From assembly GCA_019309565.1 (NCBI GenBank), contig JAFDFZ010000031.1, positions 1 to 53,686 on the forward strand: a stretch of 53,686 nucleotides of DNA, written 5' to 3'. The translations under genes and the position numbers were made by a program. The notes below the pieces were generated by a model. That model searched no databases and was not told the origin of the DNA. It saw only the letters and a list, made by a program, of their open reading frames with translations. Below are positions 25,415-33,679 of this stretch, piece by piece. The DNA comes from Deltaproteobacteria bacterium (GTDB lineage: Bacteria; Desulfobacterota; Desulfobacteria; Desulfobacterales; SURF-15). Positions within the stretch are counted from its first letter, which is position 1; each line of letters begins with the position of its first letter.

Positions 25415-25747
25415 TCATCTCTTCTTTGCGCAAAAGGATTGAAGCAACCTGATAATGGTCTGCTGTTGTCTTAGGATTTGAAGATTGGTTTCTACCATAA
25501 ATTTGGCTGATATCGCAATCTGCCTGAGGTATTCCTCAGACGTATCGGTGCGGTAGGTCCTTGTGCCGGCCTCTGATTCCTCCCGCAGGGCACGGTAGAA
25601 ATCCTCTGTAAGCTTAAGGAAAATACCACCGGAGTCGGAGGAAAAGGATGCAGATTCATCCCCCGAAATGCCGGCAGCAGTTCCAAATAAAAAAAATCCC
25701 AGAAGAGACACTGAAATGATCATAAGGATTCTCTTGGTCTTTCTCAT
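25415..25747 (-). CDS. Small exported protein of unknown function
   Basis: A 110-residue protein with a signal peptide (RKTKR, then a Leu/Ile/Phe-rich core to about residue 24, then GISGDES). The mature part is polar, with a predicted helix FLKLTEDFYRALREE and a C-terminal helix rich in Gln/Leu that could form a coiled coil. No family is recognised. ATG 25747 is supported by AGGAGA 6 nt upstream; a start at 25774 is possible but has weaker spacing. It is separated from mtaD by about 210 nt and is probably monocistronic. Confidence 0.65.
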   Translation of the reverse strand: MRKTKRILMIISVSLLGFFLFGTAAGISGDESASFSSDSGGIFLKLTEDFYRALREESEAGTRTYRTDTSEEYLRQIAISAKFMVETNLQILRQQQTIIRLLQSFCAKKR

Positions 25748-26024
25748 TTTATTCTCCTGACCTGAAAATGGCAAATCATATTTTCCATATGCACGTACTT
25801 ACACTTTACCTCAGCACTAGGAACTAGGAAGTCTCATTTTGCGCTGAAAGTTTATCTCGTTCTCTGTTCCTTATGTGGAGTTTCTATTTTTCCCTTTTAG
25901 AGCATGCAATTTATAAACCAAAGACGATTCGAGTTGATATGAATTTACCTTAAAACAATCGTTTTATTTTGGTTCAAGATTTGGTATTTTTTAAACAAAA
26001 TCTGTTTTAGATGTGAAGGGCGTC

Positions 26025-26630
26025 ATGCAACCAAGACTAAAAGTGCTTTGCATCAGCGGCAGTCCCCGTGGTGGAGGCAATACAGATGTACTGCTTGGAA
26101 GCTTTTTAAGGGGTGTTGAAGAAACAGGGGTTGAGGGGGAGCGGATTTTTCTTCGCGATTATGTCATCCAGCCATGCATCGGCTGTGAGCGATGCCGGAA
26201 AGACAGGCTCTGCAGCAAATTGCACGATGGGATGCAGCTTCTTTACCCAAAAATAATCGAATCAACGGGATTGATTCTCGGCTCTCCCACCCATAGCTAC
26301 AATGTCACGGCAATGGTAAAAGCCTTTATTGATAGGTTATACCCATTTTTTGAATTTTCCGATGATCGACCTCGAAAATATCACAGCCGTCTGGCAGGAC
26401 AGGGAAGAAAAGCCATTGTCTATAGTGTTTCGGAGCAAGATGAAACAGGAGAGACTGGCTTTACCCTTGAGGCCATGGGATATCCTTTGACAGCGCTGGG
26501 CTATGAGGTTGTCGATGACATCAGCGTGACGGGTTTTTTCGATAGAGGAGCCGTAAGACACCATATGGACCTTCTCGATAAAGTTTACGAAAAGGGACGA
26601 TGGCTCGCAGAGATGATTCTCAGCACCTAA
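26025..26630 (+). CDS. NADPH-dependent FMN reductase / iron-sulfur flavoprotein family
   Basis: A 201-residue flavodoxin-fold protein. The FMN phosphate loop is SGSPRGGGNTD near the N-terminus, and the second flavin loop is GSPTHSYNVTAMVKAFIDR. Between them the cluster-like motif CIGCERCRKDRLC is present, a feature of the iron-sulfur flavoprotein group of anaerobes, where it binds a [4Fe-4S] cluster. It may move electrons to quinones or detoxify oxygen; no partner is adjacent. ATG 26025 with GAAGGG 4 nt upstream is preferred; GTG 26013 is in frame. Confidence 0.85.
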   Translation: MQPRLKVLCISGSPRGGGNTDVLLGSFLRGVEETGVEGERIFLRDYVIQPCIGCERCRKDRLCSKLHDGMQLLYPKIIESTGLILGSPTHSYNVTAMVKAFIDRLYPFFEFSDDRPRKYHSRLAGQGRKAIVYSVSEQDETGETGFTLEAMGYPLTALGYEVVDDISVTGFFDRGAVRHHMDLLDKVYEKGRWLAEMILST

Positions 26631-27541
26631 AGGTGCCGCCACGAAACTTAGTGCCTTTATGGAAAAAAAGCCAACCGAACAGATGGGATGACATCGGCTT
26701 GTTGCTTTTTGCTGCAGCTCTCGATATTTCCCCTCCTGCTGCTTAGTAACCAGAGCAACCTCTGCTCGTCTCACATAGACGAAACTTACCTCAATAGCAA
26801 TTTTGTTACCTCCTCATACACCATTATCGAGGCCTTTATCGGTCGTTTCTTCAACCAGTCGTTTTTTCTATTCCATGTCGATAGAACAAATTCACCTTAT
26901 CTCGCAATACCGGAGGATTAATGAGGATCGATTCGGAATCAGAAACTGCCAATATTTTGACAAAAACCTCCGGTAAGGTAACTCATCCTCTTCGATCTTT
27001 ATCTTGAAGTAAGAAAATCTTTCGGCTCATGGCCTCAAAGCTTTTGAGTCAAAGCATGGCAAAATCCTCCTTTAGCCCACGAGCCTTAAACACAAGACCA
27101 ATGAACTTGGGTGGAACATAAATTGCATCATAAGGCGATGCGAGCATCTTAATTCGGACATTCTCTGGTGGATTTTGGTATGGCCTTGGATAACGGGGCT
27201 GCAAAATTGGAGGTGTAAATCGAGGGATATGGTGATTCATTGGACATTCATCGTTCAACATCTGATGAATTATTACCTGTTGTCATCCCGAAAAATGTTC
27301 AGGCTATTGATGTTTTTGAAAAACAGCCTGAACAGAACAGACCCGTGTCTGAAGTTTGCGCTGCAATTGTTTTTTTTCGTCACCCTGCTTGCGGCGGCTA
27401 TAAAGCTGGCTTTAGCGCTGTCATAGCCATGATGAGATATCCAATCCTGACTATGAGAGAACAGGCTACAGGAAGAAGGCTGTTTCTGAAAACGTTTTCA
27501 AGATTGCTGATGAGCATGAAAAAACTGCCAGGGTTTATGTC
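26631..27541. other. Gene-poor stretch of about 900 bp
   Basis: Only weak frames are present. A minus-strand 70-codon frame (27049-27261) and a plus-strand frame starting with TTG at 27240 (stop at 27543-27545, overlapping the next ATG by 4 bp) have no recognisable family and no clear ribosome binding site. The second could be a small gene coupled to the PilZ protein. Base composition here is lower in G+C than in the flanking genes, as expected for non-coding or decayed sequence. Confidence 0.45.
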
Positions 27542-28264
27542 ATGAATCAACATGAAAATGTGATAGAGGCAGATACAAAGATCAAAGACATCCTTGAAAT
27601 TTGCTTAAAAGATGGTGTCGTCTTTGAAGTCATGGACGCTCAGCAGAACCTGGCGGGTATGAGTCTTTTGGAGCTTCTGCCCCGGGCTCCAAGTGATCAT
27701 CGCTCTTTGCTGTTCGAATACACCGCCCCTGTCATTGCCCGGTTTAGACCACTTCAGCAAGGGGCGGCCGAAATGAGAGCAGATGGCAATTACAGTTTTT
27801 CTTTTCAATACGAAAAAAGCATTTTCTCCTTTAGGGGAAGGCTTCTTGAAGTTGATCCAGACCGCCTTTTGTTCAGATTCTGTCTTGAGGACAAGCTTTA
27901 TAAACATCAAACCCGCCGATCAAGCCGCCTTACCATAGACACACCCGATCGCATTTCAGCAATTATCGGTAACAAGACGTTTCAGGTTATCAACATAAGC
28001 CTGGGAGGAGTAGGCATACTGATCGATGAACCGGATCTGTTTCGGATAGGACAGGAACTGCCTGTTAAATTGTGTTCAGAAAACCGTGAACTGGAAGCAG
28101 GGGGCAGTGTGCGGCACGTGGCACCGTTATCTGGAAAGGGATTTATCTGCGGAATCTGCCTTACCTATCACAACGAAAAGAGCCTGAAACACGTAAAGAA
28201 GTTTATCGAACAAGCACTTCAGACACGAAAACATCTTTATATAACGAACCTGCTTGCCCGCTGA
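27542..28264 (+). CDS. PilZ-domain protein
   Basis: A 240-residue protein. The C-terminal half (from about residue 122) has the PilZ layout: RRSSRLTIDTP, then the NISLGGVGI block (usually D/N-x-S-x-x-G) and beta strands ending GICLTY. PilZ domains bind cyclic di-GMP and adjust motility or exopolysaccharide synthesis. The N-terminal half (1-120) resembles the YcgR-N type beta domain (FSFQYEKSIFSFRGRLLEVD). It starts 4 bp inside the end of an uncertain small frame, and its ribosome binding site is weak. No flagellar gene is adjacent. Confidence 0.8.
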   Translation: MNQHENVIEADTKIKDILEICLKDGVVFEVMDAQQNLAGMSLLELLPRAPSDHRSLLFEYTAPVIARFRPLQQGAAEMRADGNYSFSFQYEKSIFSFRGRLLEVDPDRLLFRFCLEDKLYKHQTRRSSRLTIDTPDRISAIIGNKTFQVINISLGGVGILIDEPDLFRIGQELPVKLCSENRELEAGGSVRHVAPLSGKGFICGICLTYHNEKSLKHVKKFIEQALQTRKHLYITNLLAR

Positions 28265-28306
28265 GGGTTCCTGAATAGGTATTTAAAAAAAACGTGAAAA
28301 AAATGC

Positions 28307-28336
28307 TTGACACGCATTCTTTATTTGTTTAAGAAT
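28307..28336 (+). promoter_or_regulatory. Candidate ilv operon promoter
   Basis: TTGACA at 28307-28312 and TAAGAA/AAGAAT near 28330-28336 are 17-18 bp apart. Transcription would begin near 28343, a short distance before the leader peptide start at 28371. Confidence 0.55.
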
Positions 28337-28370
28337 CGTTCAACTTAAAATAAATTGGTTTGGATTTAGG

Positions 28371-28463
28371 ATGAATTCCCTTTTTAGCCTTATCAACCTT
28401 ATTAGTCTTATTATCATCCTCGTAGTAGGTATACTTCCCTACTACGGGGCAAGGGGTTGGTAA
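28371..28463 (+). CDS. Branched-chain amino acid leader peptide (IlvL-type)
   Basis: A 30-codon frame that starts MNSLFSLINL and ends in Trp-stop. Fourteen of its 30 codons are Leu, Ile or Val (6 Leu, 6 Ile, 2 Val), concentrated between residues 4 and 22 and including Ile-Ile-Ile-Leu-Val-Val. It sits between a strong promoter and a terminator hairpin directly before ilvD. This is the classical layout of ribosome-mediated attenuation, where scarcity of charged tRNA stalls the ribosome in the leader. The peptide has no other role. The start has a weak TTTAGG upstream. Confidence 0.85.
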   Translation: MNSLFSLINLISLIIILVVGILPYYGARGW

Positions 28464-28531
28464 TGGCCTAATTTAGGGAAAAACTTTAAAAAATCCGTTA
28501 TCAGCCCCGGGCTGGTAGCGGATTTTTTTTT
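28421..28531 (+). terminator. ilv attenuator: pause hairpin, antiterminator and intrinsic terminator
   Basis: Segment 1 CGTAGTAGG (28421-28429) pairs perfectly with segment 2 CCTACTACG (28438-28446), inside the Val/Ile codons of the leader peptide. Segments 3 and 4 (28492-28507 and 28509-28524) form a 16-bp stem with two G-U pairs followed by nine Ts (28523-28531), an intrinsic terminator. Segment 2 plus the following bases, CTACGGGGC (28442-28450), can instead pair with GCCCC and GTAG of segment 3/4 (28504-28508 and 28515-28518), which would prevent the terminator when a ribosome stalls on segment 1. The antiterminator pairing is inferred; the two hairpins are directly visible. Confidence 0.85.
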
Positions 28532-28553
28532 AGGCAAAAGGAGAAACCAAATT

Positions 28554-30224
28554 ATGAAAAGTGACACGGTAAAAAAAGGCATTGAACGAGCCCCGCACCG
28601 ATCCCTGTTTAAAGCCATTGGATACACCAACGAAGAAATCGCCCGTCCATTGATCGGCATTGCCAATTCGGCAAATCAGATCATCCCGGGCCATGCTCAT
28701 TTGGATAAGATTGTCGAAGCGATCAAGGCGGGAATCTATATGGCAGGCGGCACACCCGTTGAGTTTGGCACAATCGGTGTCTGTGACGGCATCGCCATGA
28801 ATCATGTCGGGATGAAATATTCGCTGGCCAGCAGGGAGTTGATCGCCGATTCCATCGAGGTGATGGCGGTGGCCCATGCATTCGATGCAATCGTTCTGGT
28901 TCCTAATTGCGATAAAATCGTTCCGGGCATGCTTATGGCTGCAGCCCGGCTGGATATTCCCGCCATCATCGTCAGCGGCGGACCCATGCTGGCAGGGCGA
29001 TTGGCCACCAAAGAAGGGGAGAAAAAAATAGATTTGATCACGGTTTTCGAGTGCGTCGGCGCCGTGAGTTCCGGAAAGATGACAGAGGAGGAGCTGGCTG
29101 AATATGAAAATGAAGCATGTCCCACCTGTGGTTCCTGCTCCGGGATGTTTACCGCCAATTCAATGAACTGCCTCTCTGAGGCGATCGGAATGGCACTGCC
29201 GGGAAACGGTACCATCCCGGCGGTTATGTCCGCTCGCCTGCGATTGGCCAAGGCTTCGGGGATGAAAATTATCGAGCTATTCAAACAACAGATTACACCG
29301 AGCAAGATACTGACGGATAAAGCCTTTGAAAATGCGCTGACCATAGACATGGCTCTGGGTTGTTCGACCAACACAGTTTTGCACCTCAAAGCTCTTGCAA
29401 AAGAAGCAGGCAAAGCGCTGGACCTTAATCTGATTAACGAAATAAGCAAACGATCCCCACATCTTTGCTCCATGAGTCCCGGAGGTCTGCACCATGTTGA
29501 AGAGCTTGATCGCGCAGGTGGTATCGGGGCGGTGGCAAGGGAGCTATGCAAAGCCGGGCTTATCAACGAAGAGTGTTTAACGGTCACCGGCAAGACGGTT
29601 GGAGAAAATATTAAATCGGCCAAAGTGGTTAACAAAGACGTTATTCGCCCCATAGACAATCCATACCATTCCCAGGGAGGTCTTGCCGTGCTTTTCGGCA
29701 ATCTCGCTCCCCAGGGATGCGTGGTAAAACAATCCGCTGTGCTTGATGAAATGCTTCGGCACGAAGGGCCGGCAAGGGTATTCGACTCGGAAGAAGAGGC
29801 GACACGGGCAATCCTATCCGGGCAGATCCAAAAGGGTGATGTGCTTATCGTCCGTTATGAGGGGCCCATGGGGGGACCCGGGATGCGGGAAATGCTAACT
29901 CCCACCTCTGCCATTGCCGGTATGGGTATGGATGCTCATGTGGCTTTGATTACAGATGGCAGGTTTTCAGGAGGCTCAAGAGGAGCGGCCATCGGTCACA
30001 TATCGCCGGAGGCCGCACAGGGAGGGCCCATTGCTATCATTCAGGACGGTGATATCATCGACATTGATATTCCAGGCAAGACCATAACATTGAAGCTTTC
30101 TGATCAAGAAATAGAATCACGCCTCTCCAAATGGACACCGCCGGAACCCAAAATTACTCATGGCTATATCGGCCGGTATTCGCGAATGGTTTCATCCGGC
30201 AGTGAAGGTGCGGTGCTGGGATAG
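28554..30224 (+). CDS. ilvD: Dihydroxy-acid dehydratase
   Basis: A 556-residue enzyme that dehydrates 2,3-dihydroxy-isovalerate and -methylvalerate to the 2-keto acids that give Val, Leu and Ile. The iron-sulfur ligand block [15 protein letters not shown] is complete, and the usual [19 protein letters not shown] and GGPGMREML motifs are present. Full length. It is the first structural gene after the attenuator, with AAAAGGAG upstream, and ilvB follows after 15 nt. Confidence 0.97.
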   Translation: MKSDTVKKGIERAPHRSLFKAIGYTNEEIARPLIGIANSANQIIPGHAHLDKIVEAIKAGIYMAGGTPVEFGTIGVCDGIAMNHVGMKYSLASRELIADSIEVMAVAHAFDAIVLVPNCDKIVPGMLMAAARLDIPAIIVSGGPMLAGRLATKEGEKKIDLITVFECVGAVSSGKMTEEELAEYENEACPTCGSCSGMFTANSMNCLSEAIGMALPGNGTIPAVMSARLRLAKASGMKIIELFKQQITPSKILTDKAFENALTIDMALGCSTNTVLHLKALAKEAGKALDLNLINEISKRSPHLCSMSPGGLHHVEELDRAGGIGAVARELCKAGLINEECLTVTGKTVGENIKSAKVVNKDVIRPIDNPYHSQGGLAVLFGNLAPQGCVVKQSAVLDEMLRHEGPARVFDSEEEATRAILSGQIQKGDVLIVRYEGPMGGPGMREMLTPTSAIAGMGMDAHVALITDGRFSGGSRGAAIGHISPEAAQGGPIAIIQDGDIIDIDIPGKTITLKLSDQEIESRLSKWTPPEPKITHGYIGRYSRMVSSGSEGAVLG

Positions 30225-30239
30225 AAAGGAATACATAAT

Positions 30240-31925
30240 ATGAAATTGACAGGTTCACAAATATTAATGAAGACTCTTAAGCAGGAAGGCGTCGAGGTCA
30301 TCTTCGGATATCCGGGCGGTGCTGTTCTTGATATTTACCATGAACTGGCAAAAACAGATATTCGACATATACTGGTTCGACACGAACAGGGCGCCATCCA
30401 TGCAGCGGACGGATATGCAAGGGCAAGCGGTAAAACCGGCGTCTGTCTTGTGACCTCGGGACCCGGCGCCACCAATACCGTTACCGGTATCGCCAATGCT
30501 TTCATGGATTCCATACCTGTGGTCATACTAACCGGCCAGGTTCCAACGCATCTCATCGGTAATGATGCCTTTCAGGAGGTGGACATCGTTGGAATCACAC
30601 GGCCGTGCACTAAACACAACTATCTGGTAGCCAACCCCGAGGATCTGGCAAAAACCATCAAGGAAGCATTCCATATTGCCAGGTCCGGTCGTCCCGGCCC
30701 CGTTCTGGTTGATCTTCCCAAGAATGTCATCAATGCTAAAATCGATTACAAGGAGCCCCAGCAGGTAAAGCTTCGATCCTATAACCCAACTTACAACCCT
30801 AATAAGAAACAGTTGTATAAGGTCATAAAGCTCATAAAAGAAGCGCAAAAACCCATCATCTTCGCCGGAGGTGGTGTAATACTCTCAAAGGCCTCAAAAG
30901 AACTCACCGAACTTGCCCGCAAAACGCAGATTCCAGTCACCACATCCCTGATGGGGTTGGGTGCGTTTCCGGGCACAGATCCCCTTTCTCTGGGCATGAT
31001 AGGTATGCATGGAACTTTCAGGGCCAATATGTCTTCAGGTCAATGTGATTTGATGATTGCAGTGGGGGTGCGTTTTGATGACCGTGTGACAGGAAAGACC
31101 GACACCTTTGCTCCTCAGGCAAAAATCGTTCATATCGACATTGACCCCACATCCATCCGCAAGAACATTCCGGTTGCAGTGCCTGTGGTGGGAGATTGCA
31201 GAATCACGCTGAGGCACCTCAACAGGCTGGTGGATGAAACGGATCTCGGAGATCTCAAGCACAAAATGCGGCCATGGTTTAAAGAAATTGAGGAATGGAA
31301 AAAGAAGAAATCGCTTGCCTATGAACAAAAAGATCTCATAAAGCCGCAATTTGTCGTGGAGATGCTCTACGAACTGACCAAAAGCAAGGCCATTATCACA
31401 ACAGAGGTGGGGCAGAACCAGATGTGGGCCGCGCAGTATTATCTTTTTGACGAACCAGGGCACTTCATTACTTCCGGGGGGCTGGGGGCCATGGGATTTG
31501 GATTTCCGGCCGCACTCGGGGCTCAAATTGCATGTCCCGATAAGCTGGTTGTTGATATAGCAGGAGATGCAAGCATTCAAATGAACATACAGGAAATGGC
31601 AACCGCCGTGCAATGCAATCTACCCGTTAAGGTAGTGGTGTTGAACAATAGATTTCTTGGAATGGTACGCCAGTGGCAGGAGTTGTTTTACGACAAGTGC
31701 TATTCCTGCACGTGTATGGACTATGCCCCGGATTTCGTTAAACTTGCCGAAGCATACGGAGCAGTAGGGCTTAGGGCAGAAAAACCAAAAGACGTTAAAC
31801 CGGTGCTGTCAGAAGGTTTGGCGGTACAAAAACCGGTGATCATGGACTTTGTTGTCGAACCCGAAGAAAGCGTTTATCCAATGGTTCCTGCCGGGGCGCC
31901 CATAACCGAAATGTTGCTCGTTTAA
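30240..31925 (+). CDS. ilvB: Acetolactate synthase, large (catalytic) subunit
   Basis: A 561-residue thiamine diphosphate enzyme that condenses two pyruvates to acetolactate, or pyruvate and 2-oxobutyrate to acetohydroxybutyrate. The catalytic Glu lies in VRHEQGAIHAADGYARASG, and the ThDP-binding GDASIQMNIQEM to NNRFLGM block matches the GDG...NN motif (here GDA). Full family length. It needs the adjacent small subunit for feedback control and full activity. Its gene spacing (15 nt to ilvD and 15 nt to ilvN) shows co-transcription. Confidence 0.96.
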   Translation: MKLTGSQILMKTLKQEGVEVIFGYPGGAVLDIYHELAKTDIRHILVRHEQGAIHAADGYARASGKTGVCLVTSGPGATNTVTGIANAFMDSIPVVILTGQVPTHLIGNDAFQEVDIVGITRPCTKHNYLVANPEDLAKTIKEAFHIARSGRPGPVLVDLPKNVINAKIDYKEPQQVKLRSYNPTYNPNKKQLYKVIKLIKEAQKPIIFAGGGVILSKASKELTELARKTQIPVTTSLMGLGAFPGTDPLSLGMIGMHGTFRANMSSGQCDLMIAVGVRFDDRVTGKTDTFAPQAKIVHIDIDPTSIRKNIPVAVPVVGDCRITLRHLNRLVDETDLGDLKHKMRPWFKEIEEWKKKKSLAYEQKDLIKPQFVVEMLYELTKSKAIITTEVGQNQMWAAQYYLFDEPGHFITSGGLGAMGFGFPAALGAQIACPDKLVVDIAGDASIQMNIQEMATAVQCNLPVKVVVLNNRFLGMVRQWQELFYDKCYSCTCMDYAPDFVKLAEAYGAVGLRAEKPKDVKPVLSEGLAVQKPVIMDFVVEPEESVYPMVPAGAPITEMLLV

Positions 31926-31940
31926 TACATAAGGATTCCA

Positions 31941-32435
31941 ATGATGATAGATCAAGACAAACACGTACTTTCTATTTTGGTGGATAATCAACCCGGGGTT
32001 CTTTCAAGGATCGTGGGGCTATTCAGTGGACGTGGCTATAACATAGACAGCCTATGTGTGGCCGAGACGACCGACCCCCTGGTATCCAGGATCACGCTGG
32101 TAACAAAGGCAAACGCACTGGTAATGGAACAGATTAACAAACAGCTTAACAAATTGATAAATGTCATTAAGGTCCATGAGCTGACGGGAAGCGAATACAT
32201 TGAAAGAGAGATGGTGCTTATCAAGGTCAGAGCAAAGCCTGAACACCGCCCAGAGATTCTTAGAATAGTTGATATTTTCAGAGCCAAGGTGGTGGATGTG
32301 GGCAGAGACTATTATACGCTTGAAGTAACCGGGGATGAAGGCAAATTAGAAGCCATATTGACCCTGCTCAAGCCTATTGGGATAAAGGAAATCGCCCGAA
32401 CCGGACTGATTGCTCTGTACCGCGAGCCGAAATAA
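31941..32435 (+). CDS. ilvN: Acetolactate synthase, small (regulatory) subunit
   Basis: A 164-residue ACT-domain protein that binds valine and controls the large subunit. The N-terminal ACT domain reads HVLSILVDNQPGVLSRIVGLFSGRG followed by NIDSL, and a second ACT-like region starts near residue 80, standard for IlvN/IlvH. ATG 31941 is followed directly by another ATG at 31944 (MMIDQDKH); which is used cannot be decided. It lies between ilvB and ilvC on the same transcript. Confidence 0.95.
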   Translation: MMIDQDKHVLSILVDNQPGVLSRIVGLFSGRGYNIDSLCVAETTDPLVSRITLVTKANALVMEQINKQLNKLINVIKVHELTGSEYIEREMVLIKVRAKPEHRPEILRIVDIFRAKVVDVGRDYYTLEVTGDEGKLEAILTLLKPIGIKEIARTGLIALYREPK

Positions 32436-32464
32436 CCAATCGAACATCCATAAAGGAGGTCATC

Positions 32465-33523
32465 ATGGCACAAATTGAATTTGGTGGAGTTATGGAAGAA
32501 GTCATAACCGATGAGGAATTTCCGCTTCAGAAGGCAAGGGAAGTTCTTAAGGATGAAACCATTGCGGTTTTGGGCTATGGTGTTCAGGGCCCCGGCCAGG
32601 CCAAGAACATGAGGGATAACGGGCTGAATGTCATCGTCGGGCAACGTGAGAATAGCCGGTCATGGGATCGAGCGGCGGCCGATGGTTTTGTTCCGGGCAA
32701 AACCCTGTTTCCGCTGGTAGAAGCCGCACAAAAGGGTACCATTGTCCAGTACCTGCTCTCAGATGCAGGCCAGGTGGCCACCTGGCCGCAGATTAAGGAG
32801 TGCTTGAACCAGGGAGATGCTCTTTATTTCTCACACGGGTTTTCAATCACATATAAGGACCAGACCGGTGTTATCCCTCCGGATTATATCGATGTGATCA
32901 TGGTGGCCCCCAAGGGCTCCGGCACAACCCTGCGAACCAACTTTGTTGAGGGAACCGGCTTGAACTCAAGTTTTGCCATCTTCCAGGATTACACGGGCAG
33001 AGCCAAAGAGCGAACCCTGGCGGTGGGGATTGCCATTGGATCGGCCTATCTTTTTCCAACCACGTTCCAAAAAGAAGTTTACAGCGATCTGACCGGGGAA
33101 CGGGGGGTGTTGATGGGCTGTCTTGCAGGGGTCATGGAAGCTCAGTACAATCTGCTTAGAAAACATGGACACACTCCCAGTGAAGCGTTTAACGAAACCG
33201 TGGAAGAGCTCACCCAAAGTCTCATATTGCTGGTTGCAGAAAACGGTATGGACTGGATGTTCGCAAACTGCAGCGCCACAGCACAACGGGGTGCTCTTGA
33301 CTGGGCGCCTCGGTTTCGTGATGCTGTTGCACCTGTTTTTGATCAACTCTATGAACGCGTCGTTTCGGGTGCGGAAACGAAAAGGGTGCTTGAAGCGAAC
33401 AGTGCACCCGATTATCGCGAGCAGCTAAATAAAGAACTCGGTGTTATACGAGATTCGGAAATGTGGCGGGCTGGAGCAGCCGTACGTGCCCTCAGGCCCG
33501 AAAACCGTAAAGCAAAACAGTAA
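32465..33523 (+). CDS. ilvC: Ketol-acid reductoisomerase (fungal/Bacteroidetes-like form)
   Basis: A 352-residue NAD(P)H enzyme that isomerises and reduces acetolactate to dihydroxyisovalerate. The nucleotide motif is GYGVQGPGQ instead of the usual bacterial GYGSQGHAH. Later blocks (LYFSHGFSITYKDQTGVIPP, SPSEAF-type substrate helices, ETKRVLE, RALRPEN) closely follow the pattern I recall for yeast Ilv5-type enzymes rather than E. coli or Pseudomonas IlvC. The metal-binding Asp and Glu residues lie in the knotted C-terminal domain. It is the fourth gene of the operon. A MITE-like repeat begins directly at its stop codon. Confidence 0.93.
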   Translation: MAQIEFGGVMEEVITDEEFPLQKAREVLKDETIAVLGYGVQGPGQAKNMRDNGLNVIVGQRENSRSWDRAAADGFVPGKTLFPLVEAAQKGTIVQYLLSDAGQVATWPQIKECLNQGDALYFSHGFSITYKDQTGVIPPDYIDVIMVAPKGSGTTLRTNFVEGTGLNSSFAIFQDYTGRAKERTLAVGIAIGSAYLFPTTFQKEVYSDLTGERGVLMGCLAGVMEAQYNLLRKHGHTPSEAFNETVEELTQSLILLVAENGMDWMFANCSATAQRGALDWAPRFRDAVAPVFDQLYERVVSGAETKRVLEANSAPDYREQLNKELGVIRDSEMWRAGAAVRALRPENRKAKQ

Positions 33524-33634
33524 ACCCCGTTAGAGACGATGTTCTCTAATGACTATAGATGGTGGCATTAAGCCACCATCTATAAGGAATTATCTATACA
33601 ACCGACAGGAGTCAGTGGCTTTCTCTAACGGGGT
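33524..33634. mobile_element. MITE-like element, copy 2 (111 bp), abutting the ilvC stop codon
   Basis: Begins ACCCCGTTAGAGAC and ends TTCTCTAACGGGGT, the same ends as copy 1 at 18781-18892 with one mismatch in the left repeat. It contains the same two inner hairpins. The 5' flanking TAAA contains the TAA stop of ilvC (33521-33523), so insertion occurred directly at the end of the gene. The element separates ilvC from cimA by about 160 bp and its hairpins will be part of the operon mRNA. Confidence 0.85.
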
Positions 33635-33679
33635 AAAATTGGGATCTGGTTATCCGGAAAGCCTGAGGAGCATAGTACA

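Noticed and set aside
28802..29701. Minus-strand frame of 299 codons inside ilvD
   Set aside because: It is antisense to a fully conserved gene; its composition (Ala/Ser/Pro-rich) is a mirror of the ilvD codons.
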